Below are positions 1 to 7,412 of a DNA stretch of 30,356 nt, piece by piece (within the stretch, counting starts at the first letter, position 1; each line of letters starts with the position of its first letter). The stretch lies in assembly GCA_963599255.1 (NCBI GenBank), contig CAVBWS010000023.1:1-30356 (forward strand), read 5' to 3'. The notes below the pieces were generated by a model. The model was not told where the DNA came from. It was given only the letters and a program-made list of their open reading frames with translations, and searched no databases. The DNA is from RGIG5612 sp963599255 (lineage in GTDB: Bacteria > Bacillota > Clostridia > Lachnospirales > Lachnospiraceae). The position numbers and the translations under genes are program-made.

Positions 1-76
1 CGAATTCAGGTTGGATTGCGAGAGCACGAAGTGCGTAGCAATCCTGGGTCAGCAGCGGCTGCGCCGTCCCGGCATG
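1..76. repeat. Left-edge copy of a dispersed intergenic repeat (partial)
   Basis: Positions 1-43 match the reverse complement of 18358-18400 with a single mismatch. Positions 59-74 match the reverse complement of 18315-18330 exactly, in the same module order. The 43-bp module contains an imperfect hairpin (GATTGC ... GCAATC outer arms, GCAC-GAA-GTGC inner arms). The element runs off the left edge of the window. It codes for nothing I can support. Confidence 0.85.
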
Positions 77-81
77 AGCAT

Positions 82-125
82 AAATGCAATTCAATATGTA
101 CGGTTTCTAACATTAATTTGCATTT
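82..125. other. Inverted repeat at the end of the dipeptidase gene
   Basis: AAATGCAA at 82-89 pairs with TTGCATTT at 118-125, separated by 28 nt. The right arm overlaps the stop codon of the leftward dipeptidase gene. It could form a weak stem at the transcript end. There is no clear U-tract, so I do not call it a terminator. Confidence 0.35.
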
Positions 126-1483
126 TATAGTGCCAACATGTTCTTAACTCCCTGCACATAGATCTCCACCTGCTTCTTCAGCTCGTCTATATCAAGCCTC
201 TCGTTGGCATCGTGGATATGGTTGTCTGTGCCTACGAATTCACAGCCAAATGCAATGATCCCCGGAATGTGCTTAGCATAAGTTCCGCCGCCGATCACCT
301 TCGGTTTATTTTCTGTATCTCCTGTTACCTTAACATAAGCATCATAAAGAGCTGTTACAAGAGGCGAATCTGCAGGATAGAATAACGGCGGCGTAAGGCT
401 GTCAATCTTAGTTATACCCTTCTCATCTTCAAGTCTGTCTGCCAGAAGCTGCTCCATCTGAGCCGGTGAATATGTAACCGGAACTCTGATGTCGACGGTA
501 CAGGAGATAATGCCATTCTCTGTCTTAACTATGCCGTTGCACAGTGTCAGTTCTCCGTAATCATCCTTTAATTTGATGCCATATCCTGCACCGTCACAGG
601 TCATTCCTATATGTTCATTATAATAATCAACGAAATCATCCTTCATGCCTGCGGCGGCCAATGCCTGCATCGTACAGCCTGCAGCATTTACGCCTAACAG
701 CGGTGTGCTGGCATGGGCAGCCACGCCGGAAGCATCGATCCTGATCACGCCATCAGCCTTCGTTACTTCAAATGACGGCAAAGCCGTACCCTTCAGGGCT
801 TCTTCTAATTTCTCACAGTCAACGTCGTCTGCTGATACTTCAGTTATGCAGTGATTACATACCGCGTTGCTTACAAATCCGCCGTTCATGGAGATTATCT
901 TGGTTCTCTTGCTGTAGGCTGTCATCTTGACCATGCCCTTTTCTCCATGGATACCCGGGAACTCGCCGTCCGGTGTGAATCCTACCGTTACCGGCTCTTC
1001 CACTTCATTATAATGCTCCATGCACAGCGAATGGGTCTCCTCATTGCAGCCCAGGATGACTCTGATCCTCTTATTAAGGGGCATCCCTGATTCCTTGATC
1101 AGTTTCAGTGTATACAAAGAAGCTATCGCTCCTCCCTTATCATCAGATACGCCTCGCCCGTATACTACATTACCCTTTCTTGTCATGGTAAATGGGTCTG
1201 TCTCCCAGCCCTCGCCTGCCGGCACTATATCAAGATGGGCTACCAGTGCCACGATGTCCTTACCTTCGCCTATCTGTGCATAACCGCAATAATTATCCAG
1301 ATTCCTGGTTTCAAATCCCATTGAATCTGCAATCTCCAGAGCTTCCTTCAGTACGGCTGCCGGTGCCTCGCCGAAAGGCTTGCCCGGCTGTGCCGGTGCC
1401 TCCACTGAATTATATTTTACGAGACGTGACAGATTATCCAGCATCTCATCGGTTAATGATTCAATTCTTTCTGATATTTCCAT
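125..1483 (-). CDS. PepV-type M20 family metallo-dipeptidase
   Basis: This 452-residue protein has the layout of the PepV/Sapep group of M20 zinc dipeptidases, which hydrolyse dipeptides and related small peptides in the cytosol. The first metal-ligand motif HLDIVPAG is at about residues 83-90, followed by GRGVSDDKGG (109-118) and the catalytic/metal glutamate pair in GCNEET (145-150). The C-terminal GGGTYAKHIPG motif is also present. Family members often have a Gly after NEET and this one has His, a small variation. There is no signal peptide. The ATG at 1483 is preceded by an AGGA-like ribosome binding site about eight bases away. It is probably transcribed alone: the upstream MATE gene has the same orientation, but 227 bp separate them. 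Confidence 0.88.
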   Translation of the reverse strand: MEISERIESLTDEMLDNLSRLVKYNSVEAPAQPGKPFGEAPAAVLKEALEIADSMGFETRNLDNYCGYAQIGEGKDIVALVAHLDIVPAGEGWETDPFTMTRKGNVVYGRGVSDDKGGAIASLYTLKLIKESGMPLNKRIRVILGCNEETHSLCMEHYNEVEEPVTVGFTPDGEFPGIHGEKGMVKMTAYSKRTKIISMNGGFVSNAVCNHCITEVSADDVDCEKLEEALKGTALPSFEVTKADGVIRIDASGVAAHASTPLLGVNAAGCTMQALAAAGMKDDFVDYYNEHIGMTCDGAGYGIKLKDDYGELTLCNGIVKTENGIISCTVDIRVPVTYSPAQMEQLLADRLEDEKGITKIDSLTPPLFYPADSPLVTALYDAYVKVTGDTENKPKVIGGGTYAKHIPGIIAFGCEFVGTDNHIHDANERLDIDELKKQVEIYVQGVKNMLAL

Positions 1484-1549
1484 TTCTTATATCCTATGCT
1501 TTCTGTTTATTTTTATATTTTATAACTATTCCGAGCCATACCCACGCTC

Positions 1550-1571
1550 GCAAATATATGTTCATATTTGC
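1550..1571. other. Palindrome in the MATE-dipeptidase intergenic gap
   Basis: GCAAATAT and ATATTTGC form 8-bp arms around a 6-nt loop. A second small palindrome, TACATC-TTA-GATGTA, lies about 60 bp to the right (near 1632-1646). The gap 1484-1710 has no ORF I can support. These palindromes may be transcript-end structures of the MATE gene or operator-like sites for the dipeptidase gene; the sequence does not decide. Confidence 0.3.
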
Positions 1572-1710
1572 ACGAAAGAGCATATAACCATGCGTAAGCA
1601 AAACCTCGCCTCGCAGATTACTTTTTGTAAATACATCTTAGATGTACTTTTATAATACATTTTTAAGCATGCCGTTGCAGCAAATTCTCTGCAGCTGCTA
1701 ACATTGCTGC

Positions 1711-3075
1711 CTATTTGCCCAACTTCCTGTACACCGTGAAATACATGCAGCTCATGCATGCCACGCCGCCTATCAGGTTAGAGATAGGCTCTGCCCAGAA
1801 CACTCCCATAACTCCGATGGAGGATATCTGCGGCAGAAAGATCGTAAGCGGCACAACGATTATTATCTTCCTCAATATGGAGAAGAAGATCGCATTCTTG
1901 GCTCTTCCCAGAGCAACAAACGTTGACTGTCCTGCAAATTGAAGCGACATAAATATAAATCCCAGGAAATATATCCGAAGGGGTGATATTCCCATGGCAT
2001 TTGCCGTGGCGTCACTGCTGAACATATGCATAAAAACTTGGGGTATCAGGAGGGTCGCTGCCCAAAATACTGCCGTATAACACAAGCCCACCAGCGACAT
2101 AAATCTTATTCCCTGTTTTACTCTGTTATATCTGTTGGCTCCGTAGTTATAGCTGAGCACCGGCTGCGAGCCGCTGGTAATGCCGCTTATAGGAAGGCTT
2201 GACATCTCTCTTACTGAATTGATCACGGTCATTATACCGACATAGATATCGCCGCCGTAGATTGACAGCTCCGCATTGCAGACCGCCTGTACTACACAGT
2301 TTGTGGCCGCCATTATGAATCCCGGCAGTCCCAACATGATGATCCTCTTCAGCAGATATGTGCGAATCCCAATAGATGAGAATGAGATCCTGAGCTCCAT
2401 TTTCTTATTGGTCAGTGCTGCCACAACCCATACAGCTGAGCACATCTGTGAAATTACGGTTGCAATGGCGGCGCCCTTAACTCCCAGTCCGAAGGTGAAT
2501 ATAAACAGAGGGTCCAGACCCAGATTTATAACTGCACCGATTATTGTGGTAAACATTCCCAGCCTCGGATATCCCTGAAGATTAATGAAAGTATTCATGC
2601 CGGTACCGATGGCAAAAAACACAGTTCCTATCAAATATATATCAAGATAATCTTCGGCATATGTATATGTAATATCACTGGCTCCCAACAGGTACAGAAG
2701 GGGCCTTTTTACAATGTATATAAGAAGACCAATGACCACGCTCATTATAAGAAGCAGGGTAAATGCAGTACTCATAATATCCTGAGCGGTCTTCTGATCC
2801 TTCTTGCCTCTGGCCATGGAGCACAGAGGTGATGCGCCTGTGGAAAACAGATTTACAAATGCTGAAATAAGTGTAATTAACGGAAAGCATAATCCCAGAC
2901 CGGTAAGAGCTGTTCCGGCATCTGCCCCAGGCATATGTCCGATGTATACCCTGTCCACCACATTATACAGAAGCTGCACCAGCTGCGCCAGTGTAAGCGG
3001 CACCGCCTGATTTAATATCAATCTCTTTATGCTGCCGTTTGTAAAATCTCCTCTTGCAGCTGTACTTTCACTCAT
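1711..3075 (-). CDS. MATE family efflux transporter
   Basis: This 454-residue, strongly hydrophobic protein has about twelve membrane segments. It has the typical MATE start (residues about 11-45: NGSIKRLILNQAVPLTLAQ, then YNVVDRVYIGHMPG), and the pattern repeats in the second half (LPGFIMAATNCVVQAVCN). MATE proteins export cationic drugs and metabolites in exchange for Na+ or H+; the substrate here cannot be read from sequence. Length is normal for the family. The start at 3075 has only a modest upstream GAGG. A sigma-A-type promoter (3154-3181) with a palindrome over its -35 box lies upstream, and a 29-bp tandem duplication fills the leader between promoter and start. Confidence 0.88.
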   Translation of the reverse strand: MSESTAARGDFTNGSIKRLILNQAVPLTLAQLVQLLYNVVDRVYIGHMPGADAGTALTGLGLCFPLITLISAFVNLFSTGASPLCSMARGKKDQKTAQDIMSTAFTLLLIMSVVIGLLIYIVKRPLLYLLGASDITYTYAEDYLDIYLIGTVFFAIGTGMNTFINLQGYPRLGMFTTIIGAVINLGLDPLFIFTFGLGVKGAAIATVISQMCSAVWVVAALTNKKMELRISFSSIGIRTYLLKRIIMLGLPGFIMAATNCVVQAVCNAELSIYGGDIYVGIMTVINSVREMSSLPISGITSGSQPVLSYNYGANRYNRVKQGIRFMSLVGLCYTAVFWAATLLIPQVFMHMFSSDATANAMGISPLRIYFLGFIFMSLQFAGQSTFVALGRAKNAIFFSILRKIIIVVPLTIFLPQISSIGVMGVFWAEPISNLIGGVACMSCMYFTVYRKLGK

Positions 3076-3085
3076 TGCCTTTCAT

Positions 3086-3143
3086 TTGCCTCATACATTC
3101 TTCTATAATCTCACTTGCCTCACACATTTTTCTATAATCTGCT
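3086..3143. repeat. Two-copy tandem repeat, 29-bp unit
   Basis: Units 3086-3114 and 3115-3143 abut directly. They share TTGCCTCA, ACATT and TCTATAATCT blocks, about 24 of 29 positions. The repeat lies in the presumed 5' leader of the MATE gene, so on the transcript each unit carries an AUG and a GAGGCAA block. Confidence 0.75.
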
Positions 3144-3153
3144 GACAGATCGT

Positions 3154-3181
3154 ATTCTAGTCCATTTGACACCTATGTCAA
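3154..3181 (-). promoter_or_regulatory. Promoter and operator-like palindrome upstream of the MATE gene
   Basis: On the minus strand, a consensus -35 TTGACA (3176-3181) is followed by a 16-bp spacer and a -10 TAGAAT (3154-3159). The -35 box is one arm of a perfect palindrome, TTGACA-N4-TGTCAA (3166-3181), a plausible repressor site. No adjacent regulator gene is seen, so the binding protein is unknown. Confidence 0.6.
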
Positions 3182-3230
3182 GTCTGCAGCGCCTGTCCGA
3201 TCAGCCTTTCACAGCTTATTTTCTGCATTA

Positions 3231-5840
3231 TTACAGACCCATTGACTGTCCCTGTTCTTCCTCTTCCTGACCCATCGTAATAAGCAGTCTCTCCCCTGCC
3301 AGATCGTTATACAGCACACAGTTAAGTGAACTTACATCATACAGTTTGATCACCTCAGAAAGCTCTGCACAGCCTTCAAACTGTCCTATCAGATTATCGC
3401 AGCGATCCAGCATCTCCGGCGCATATCGGATGGTCTGTTCATTTTCAAATACAGCCGTATACAGGATCTGAGCCTCTACCAAATCCTGGAAAATATGACT
3501 TCCGTATGACAATTCCGGGTTGTATCCTTCCCTGGAGTCAGCCACTTCACATATTGCTTCGAATTCGCTTATATATGAAAATACGGTAGGTACTCCCAGT
3601 TCCGGAGACGAGGTGCCGATCCTGCCGGGAGTAAACAGCATCATGTGCTTGTTCTTACCCCTGTAAGCCCAATTCACCTTGCCGACAGCATTGGCTATCT
3701 TAGGTTTATCGGTATATGGCATATTATAATATTTCGACGGATCCACCATTACGATCATATCCAGCCTAACCTTTCTCGACAGCCCCATGGAAGCCCTGAC
3801 ACTCTCCAGAAATATCTTATCTGCCGGAACATTTGCAGGGATGCTGACCATGCCCGTGTCCTTAAACACCTGCAGCGGCCTGCATTGAAGCAGGTTTATC
3901 AGATACTCACCATCTTCCGACAGATTGATCGTGAATTCCACATCCACCGGATAATCATACTCATCCTGAATCGTATGCATCATCTGCTGCATCTGAGACA
4001 TAAGTTCCTTGTTGCTCGTAAGTCCCCTGCAGGAGATAAACTGTATGCTTCTCCACCTGCCCAGTTCCCGCAAATGCCTCTCCAGATCGTAATCATGATC
4101 CAGCAGCTTGTTTTGCAGATACTGCGGAAGCTTAGAAACCAGCTCGTCCAGTTCCAGCTTCTTAAGGCAGCGTTCGTTCATGTCTATGACTTCAATCTTT
4201 TTTTGTGAAAACTCATGCTTTTCCGATACCGTAGTAAGGCTCATGGCCTCCGGATTATCCAGACTTACCAATCGAGGGTACGAGCCTTCGGTTCTGTCAA
4301 CAGCGCTGGTTCCAAGGCCCATTACAAGCCTTAACATACCGGCGTTCAGATTAATATTCTTTAGGAACTTATACGGACTGTAAGAATATCCCACTCCTGC
4401 CGCGCACGGCATATAATAATTATCATAATAAGAACCCGATACTCTCATCACCAGCAGCGCCATCTGCTCATCGTTTTTATCAAGTCCCCGGCGTTTCCTG
4501 TAGTCAAGCGCCGACATGCTCATTGAGCTGGCATATACCTCCTTGACAGCCCGTTCGAATTCGATCAGCCTCTCCTCCAGGGTGCCTCTGTTGGCGCAGA
4601 AAACCGATTCGTATTTGCCTGCAAATGCATTGCCGAATCCGTCTTCAAGGATACTGCTTGACCTTACAATATAAGGATCCTGGCCATAGTATTCCAGGAT
4701 ATGCATGAATTGGCGCTCCATGTCATCGGAGAATCTGCCATTTCTTAAATGTTCGGCAAATTCATCGGCAAGTTCAAAATATTCCTGCTCAGTTCTCTGT
4801 CTTATGCGAAGATCCCAGAAATCATTTTCTACTATAAATGAATAATATACATCGGAGCCGATGAAGTACGAATCGTGAGGCTCGAACATAGAGAATATAT
4901 CGGGGCGCTGGTTCTGAATGATCTTCCTGGCAGTAAGCATACCGCAGGCCTTGCCGCCTATGAGCCCTGTGCCTATCATATGATCTCGCACATAGAAGTA
5001 ATCCTCCGGCGTAAAATGTTTCTTAACCATTTCCCGCATCTTCGCATCCCTGGTCATCATGATCTCGCACATCTGCGAACATTCATTTTCAATCGGCAGA
5101 TCGTTTTCATACATGACCCTGGCCTTGTTGAAGAATCTGTCCCAGGAATCCACATATTGCTCGCCGCCGGGGCGCTGCACTGCATCAAGTGCCTTGTAGA
5201 AATGGCTCGAAAGTACGCCATCCAGAATAGGAGCAAATTCGCCCGTTGCCGGATTATATATATGAGGCAGGAACATGGTTGCCGAATCTCGTCTCCATAC
5301 CTTCTGGGGCCTTACATATATATGCTTTTCATCCGAATACACATCCAAAAACAGCTGTGTTGTATCCATGATCTTCTGAATGGCACTGTGAGAATGATGT
5401 CCCCTTGTGACCGGAAAGAACGCCACTGTATCCAGGCTAAACAGAAACGGACATGTAACTCTGAAGAAATTGCCCATCATAAGATCCGTAGCCCATGCAG
5501 CCTGAAGCTCAGACAGACAATCGAACACATAGAACGCGTCCCGGCCTTCCTGTTCGATCCTGTTATGTATCTCGACTGTGAAGTTTTCAAATCTATGACT
5601 CAGCGGAACGTGCACGGTCTTAACTTCCGGACAGTCTTCCACCAGCGGCTCGTGAGAAGCGAATCTGAAATAAATAATATTTCTGCCGTCCTTTTTGGCC
5701 TGCTTCACATAAGGTTCCATAAAATATTTAAATTCCTGCAGATCAGACACACGCCATACGACATTGTCACCTAACCTTATGTTATCAAGGCATTTGTCCA
5801 TCTGCTCAATTCCGGATCGTACTCTCTCAAATGCAGCCAT
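3231..5840 (-). CDS. PEP-synthase-like ATP-grasp protein with degenerate RecA/KaiC-like N-domain
   Basis: This 869-residue protein is of uncertain function. Residues about 20-180 resemble a RecA/KaiC-type ATPase core: a strand IRLGDNVVW sits where a P-loop would start, but the GxxxxGKT loop is replaced by RVSDLQEF. A Walker-B-like strand FYVFDCLSEL (103-112) is kept. Residues about 290-680 match the ATP-binding domain of PEP synthase/pyruvate phosphate dikinase: GLIGGKACGM (292-301), YIVRSSSILEDGFGNAFAGK (390-409) and a closing LLQCRPLQ. The swivelling phosphohistidine domain and the PEP/pyruvate barrel are absent. A C-terminal module carries GTSSPELGVP and SYGSHIFQDLVEA, seen in PEP-synthase-like proteins of unknown role. 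The start is well set: AAGGAG lies seven bases before the ATG. It follows the MocR-like gene by 57 bp and probably shares its transcript. Confidence 0.72.
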   Translation of the reverse strand: MAAFERVRSGIEQMDKCLDNIRLGDNVVWRVSDLQEFKYFMEPYVKQAKKDGRNIIYFRFASHEPLVEDCPEVKTVHVPLSHRFENFTVEIHNRIEQEGRDAFYVFDCLSELQAAWATDLMMGNFFRVTCPFLFSLDTVAFFPVTRGHHSHSAIQKIMDTTQLFLDVYSDEKHIYVRPQKVWRRDSATMFLPHIYNPATGEFAPILDGVLSSHFYKALDAVQRPGGEQYVDSWDRFFNKARVMYENDLPIENECSQMCEIMMTRDAKMREMVKKHFTPEDYFYVRDHMIGTGLIGGKACGMLTARKIIQNQRPDIFSMFEPHDSYFIGSDVYYSFIVENDFWDLRIRQRTEQEYFELADEFAEHLRNGRFSDDMERQFMHILEYYGQDPYIVRSSSILEDGFGNAFAGKYESVFCANRGTLEERLIEFERAVKEVYASSMSMSALDYRKRRGLDKNDEQMALLVMRVSGSYYDNYYMPCAAGVGYSYSPYKFLKNINLNAGMLRLVMGLGTSAVDRTEGSYPRLVSLDNPEAMSLTTVSEKHEFSQKKIEVIDMNERCLKKLELDELVSKLPQYLQNKLLDHDYDLERHLRELGRWRSIQFISCRGLTSNKELMSQMQQMMHTIQDEYDYPVDVEFTINLSEDGEYLINLLQCRPLQVFKDTGMVSIPANVPADKIFLESVRASMGLSRKVRLDMIVMVDPSKYYNMPYTDKPKIANAVGKVNWAYRGKNKHMMLFTPGRIGTSSPELGVPTVFSYISEFEAICEVADSREGYNPELSYGSHIFQDLVEAQILYTAVFENEQTIRYAPEMLDRCDNLIGQFEGCAELSEVIKLYDVSSLNCVLYNDLAGERLLITMGQEEEEQGQSMGL

Positions 5841-5897
5841 ATCATGCTCCTTGCTGTGTTTATCCCATTGTTGTAATCGATTGCTTCCCGGCCGAAG

Positions 5898-7142
5898 TCA
5901 GGAATCTGCTGTGCGGATGCTGTTTAGTTTTCTCTTATTCCTGCGGACGCGGTTTATGTGTCTCTCAAAATCTCCGTTTCTGAACAATTCCGCCAGGAGA
6001 TATTGTTCAAATGTGGGCACCGTACATGAATAAAATCCCAGGCGTTCCTCGTACAATTCCCGCAGCCACATCGGAAGTATCATATAACCTGCTCTCAGTG
6101 CCGGCGAAATGGTTCTGGAAAATGTATTTACATATATGACATTTTCCTCTCCGGACATAGAGAACAATGACTCCTCTGCCTTCTTAGATACCGTAAGCTC
6201 AGAATCATAATTGTCTTCTACAATTATGGCATTTCGCATTCTGGCCCAATTCAGATATTCCATCTTCTTGGAGATGCTTACGGAGATTCCGCTGGGGTAA
6301 CTGTTAAACGGCGTAACATGCAGCACCTGAGCTTCGGTCTTCAGCAGATCATCGCTGCTGATACCGTCATCTGTAAGCCTCAGCATGTCGCATTTTATTC
6401 CTACTGCTTCGTAGACATTCCGGATCTTATCATAAGACGGATCTTCCAGGGCAAATATCATCTCGTCACGATCCCGGTCTCCGATCGCTTCGCCTTGTAC
6501 AGCTCTTACTAACTGTGCGATCAGACCATACATATATTCGGCGCCGGATCCTATAATGATCTGATCCGGCGAAACCTTCATTCCCTTGCTTCTGGCAAGA
6601 TAATCGCAGATCTGGATCTTAAGCTCTCCGCAGCCGCTGTTTTCTGATTTTGACATTATCCTGTCACCAAAATCAAGAATCGTTCTTCTCATGGTTTTAG
6701 AAATAATATCAAATGAAAACTGCATAGCCGCAGGATCTGATCCTATTGCATTCTCCGGCTGTCCGATATTCGATTCTGAAACCTCCGATGATGCTGCCTG
6801 CGGTCTCTTGCTGTCTGTTCCTGCCGTGCCCGGCTTACTGTGAGGTGCATCCGCTTTTTTTAATTGTATGCTGCCCGAATTAACTGCATTTTCAAAATCG
6901 CTCTCTTTATACGCGACGTAGCATCCGCTTCTTAACCGCAGCTCTATATACCCTTCTTCACATAGCAGAGACAGTGCGTGCTCCACCGGAATTACACTCA
7001 GCCCTGTCTCTGAAGCAATTGTCCTTTTGGAGGGAATCTTATCGCCGTATTTATACACACCGTTAACGATATCCTGACGTATCATATAATACAGCTGCAT
7101 ATATGCAGTTATGTTGCTGTTTTTATCTATTATGTAATTCAT
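5898..7142 (-). CDS. MocR/PdxR-type GntR regulator lacking the PLP lysine, C-terminally short
   Basis: Residues about 10-76 form a GntR winged helix (YGDKIPSKRTIASETGLS ... EEGYIELRLRSGCYV). A polar linker (about 84-140) leads to a class-I aminotransferase-like domain, the MocR architecture in which PLP or an amine acts as effector. The cofactor aspartate and tyrosine are kept (VEDNY, D310 and Y312), and the phosphate-site Arg is kept in SPALRAGYM (R350). The Schiff-base Lys expected in TFSKT is Arg here (R343, codon AGA). The protein stops at 414 residues soon after ERHINRVRR, whereas MocR proteins usually run to about 460-490, so most of the small C-terminal domain is missing. The other frames downstream show no continuation. 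It may be a ligand-independent or differently gated regulator, or a decaying gene. Likely target: the adjacent ATP-grasp gene. Confidence 0.8.
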   Translation of the reverse strand: MNYIIDKNSNITAYMQLYYMIRQDIVNGVYKYGDKIPSKRTIASETGLSVIPVEHALSLLCEEGYIELRLRSGCYVAYKESDFENAVNSGSIQLKKADAPHSKPGTAGTDSKRPQAASSEVSESNIGQPENAIGSDPAAMQFSFDIISKTMRRTILDFGDRIMSKSENSGCGELKIQICDYLARSKGMKVSPDQIIIGSGAEYMYGLIAQLVRAVQGEAIGDRDRDEMIFALEDPSYDKIRNVYEAVGIKCDMLRLTDDGISSDDLLKTEAQVLHVTPFNSYPSGISVSISKKMEYLNWARMRNAIIVEDNYDSELTVSKKAEESLFSMSGEENVIYVNTFSRTISPALRAGYMILPMWLRELYEERLGFYSCTVPTFEQYLLAELFRNGDFERHINRVRRNKRKLNSIRTADS

Positions 7143-7205
7143 GACCCTGTTATTTTCCGGCAGTCTCCGTGCAGATACAAAATCCCGCTCTCGTTACATC
7201 TTTAT

Positions 7206-7412
7206 TCAATGTCTGATGCCTTCGTATTCATATCCTGCACCCACAACGGCAGCCTTGAGATCCTCTTCCTTTACATCTGCAGATGTGGTAATGGTAACAA
7301 GATTTTTCTCATGATCGGCCTGAGCTTTCTCAACCCCGTTAACCTTTTCTAATGCTTCCTTAACATGTGCCTCACAATGAGGGCACATCATTCCCTTAAC
7401 TGTAATCTCCAT
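7206..7412 (-). CDS. Possible separately translated CopZ-like copper chaperone (internal start in copA)
   Basis: The last 68 residues of copA form a stand-alone-sized HMA domain beginning MEITVKGMMCPHC, the length and layout of CopZ chaperones that hand Cu+ to CopA. The ATG at 7412 has its own strong ribosome binding site, AGGAGA at 7421-7426, eight bases upstream and inside the coding sequence of the ATPase. The same DNA can therefore give a fused domain and a free chaperone. In E. coli a free chaperone is made from copA by ribosomal frameshifting, so the outcome has precedent, but the mechanism proposed here, internal initiation, is inference. The linker codons just before it encode KQERST, which is simply the translated ribosome binding site. 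This suggests a former separate copZ gene that was joined by losing a stop codon. Confidence 0.5.
   Translation of the reverse strand: MEITVKGMMCPHCEAHVKEALEKVNGVEKAQADHEKNLVTITTSADVKEEDLKAAVVGAGYEYEGIRH

Noticed and set aside
3086..3143. CRISPR-like array
   Set aside because: There are only two abutting units with no spacers and no cas genes.
4875..5774. A 299-codon open frame on the plus strand, opposite the ATP-grasp gene
   Set aside because: It lies wholly antisense to a well-supported gene, has no ribosome binding site or recognisable domain, and its composition looks like a shadow of the real frame.
3231..5840. Genuine PEP synthase or pyruvate phosphate dikinase
   Set aside because: Only the ATP-binding part is present; the phosphohistidine swivel domain and the PEP/pyruvate domain motifs are missing.
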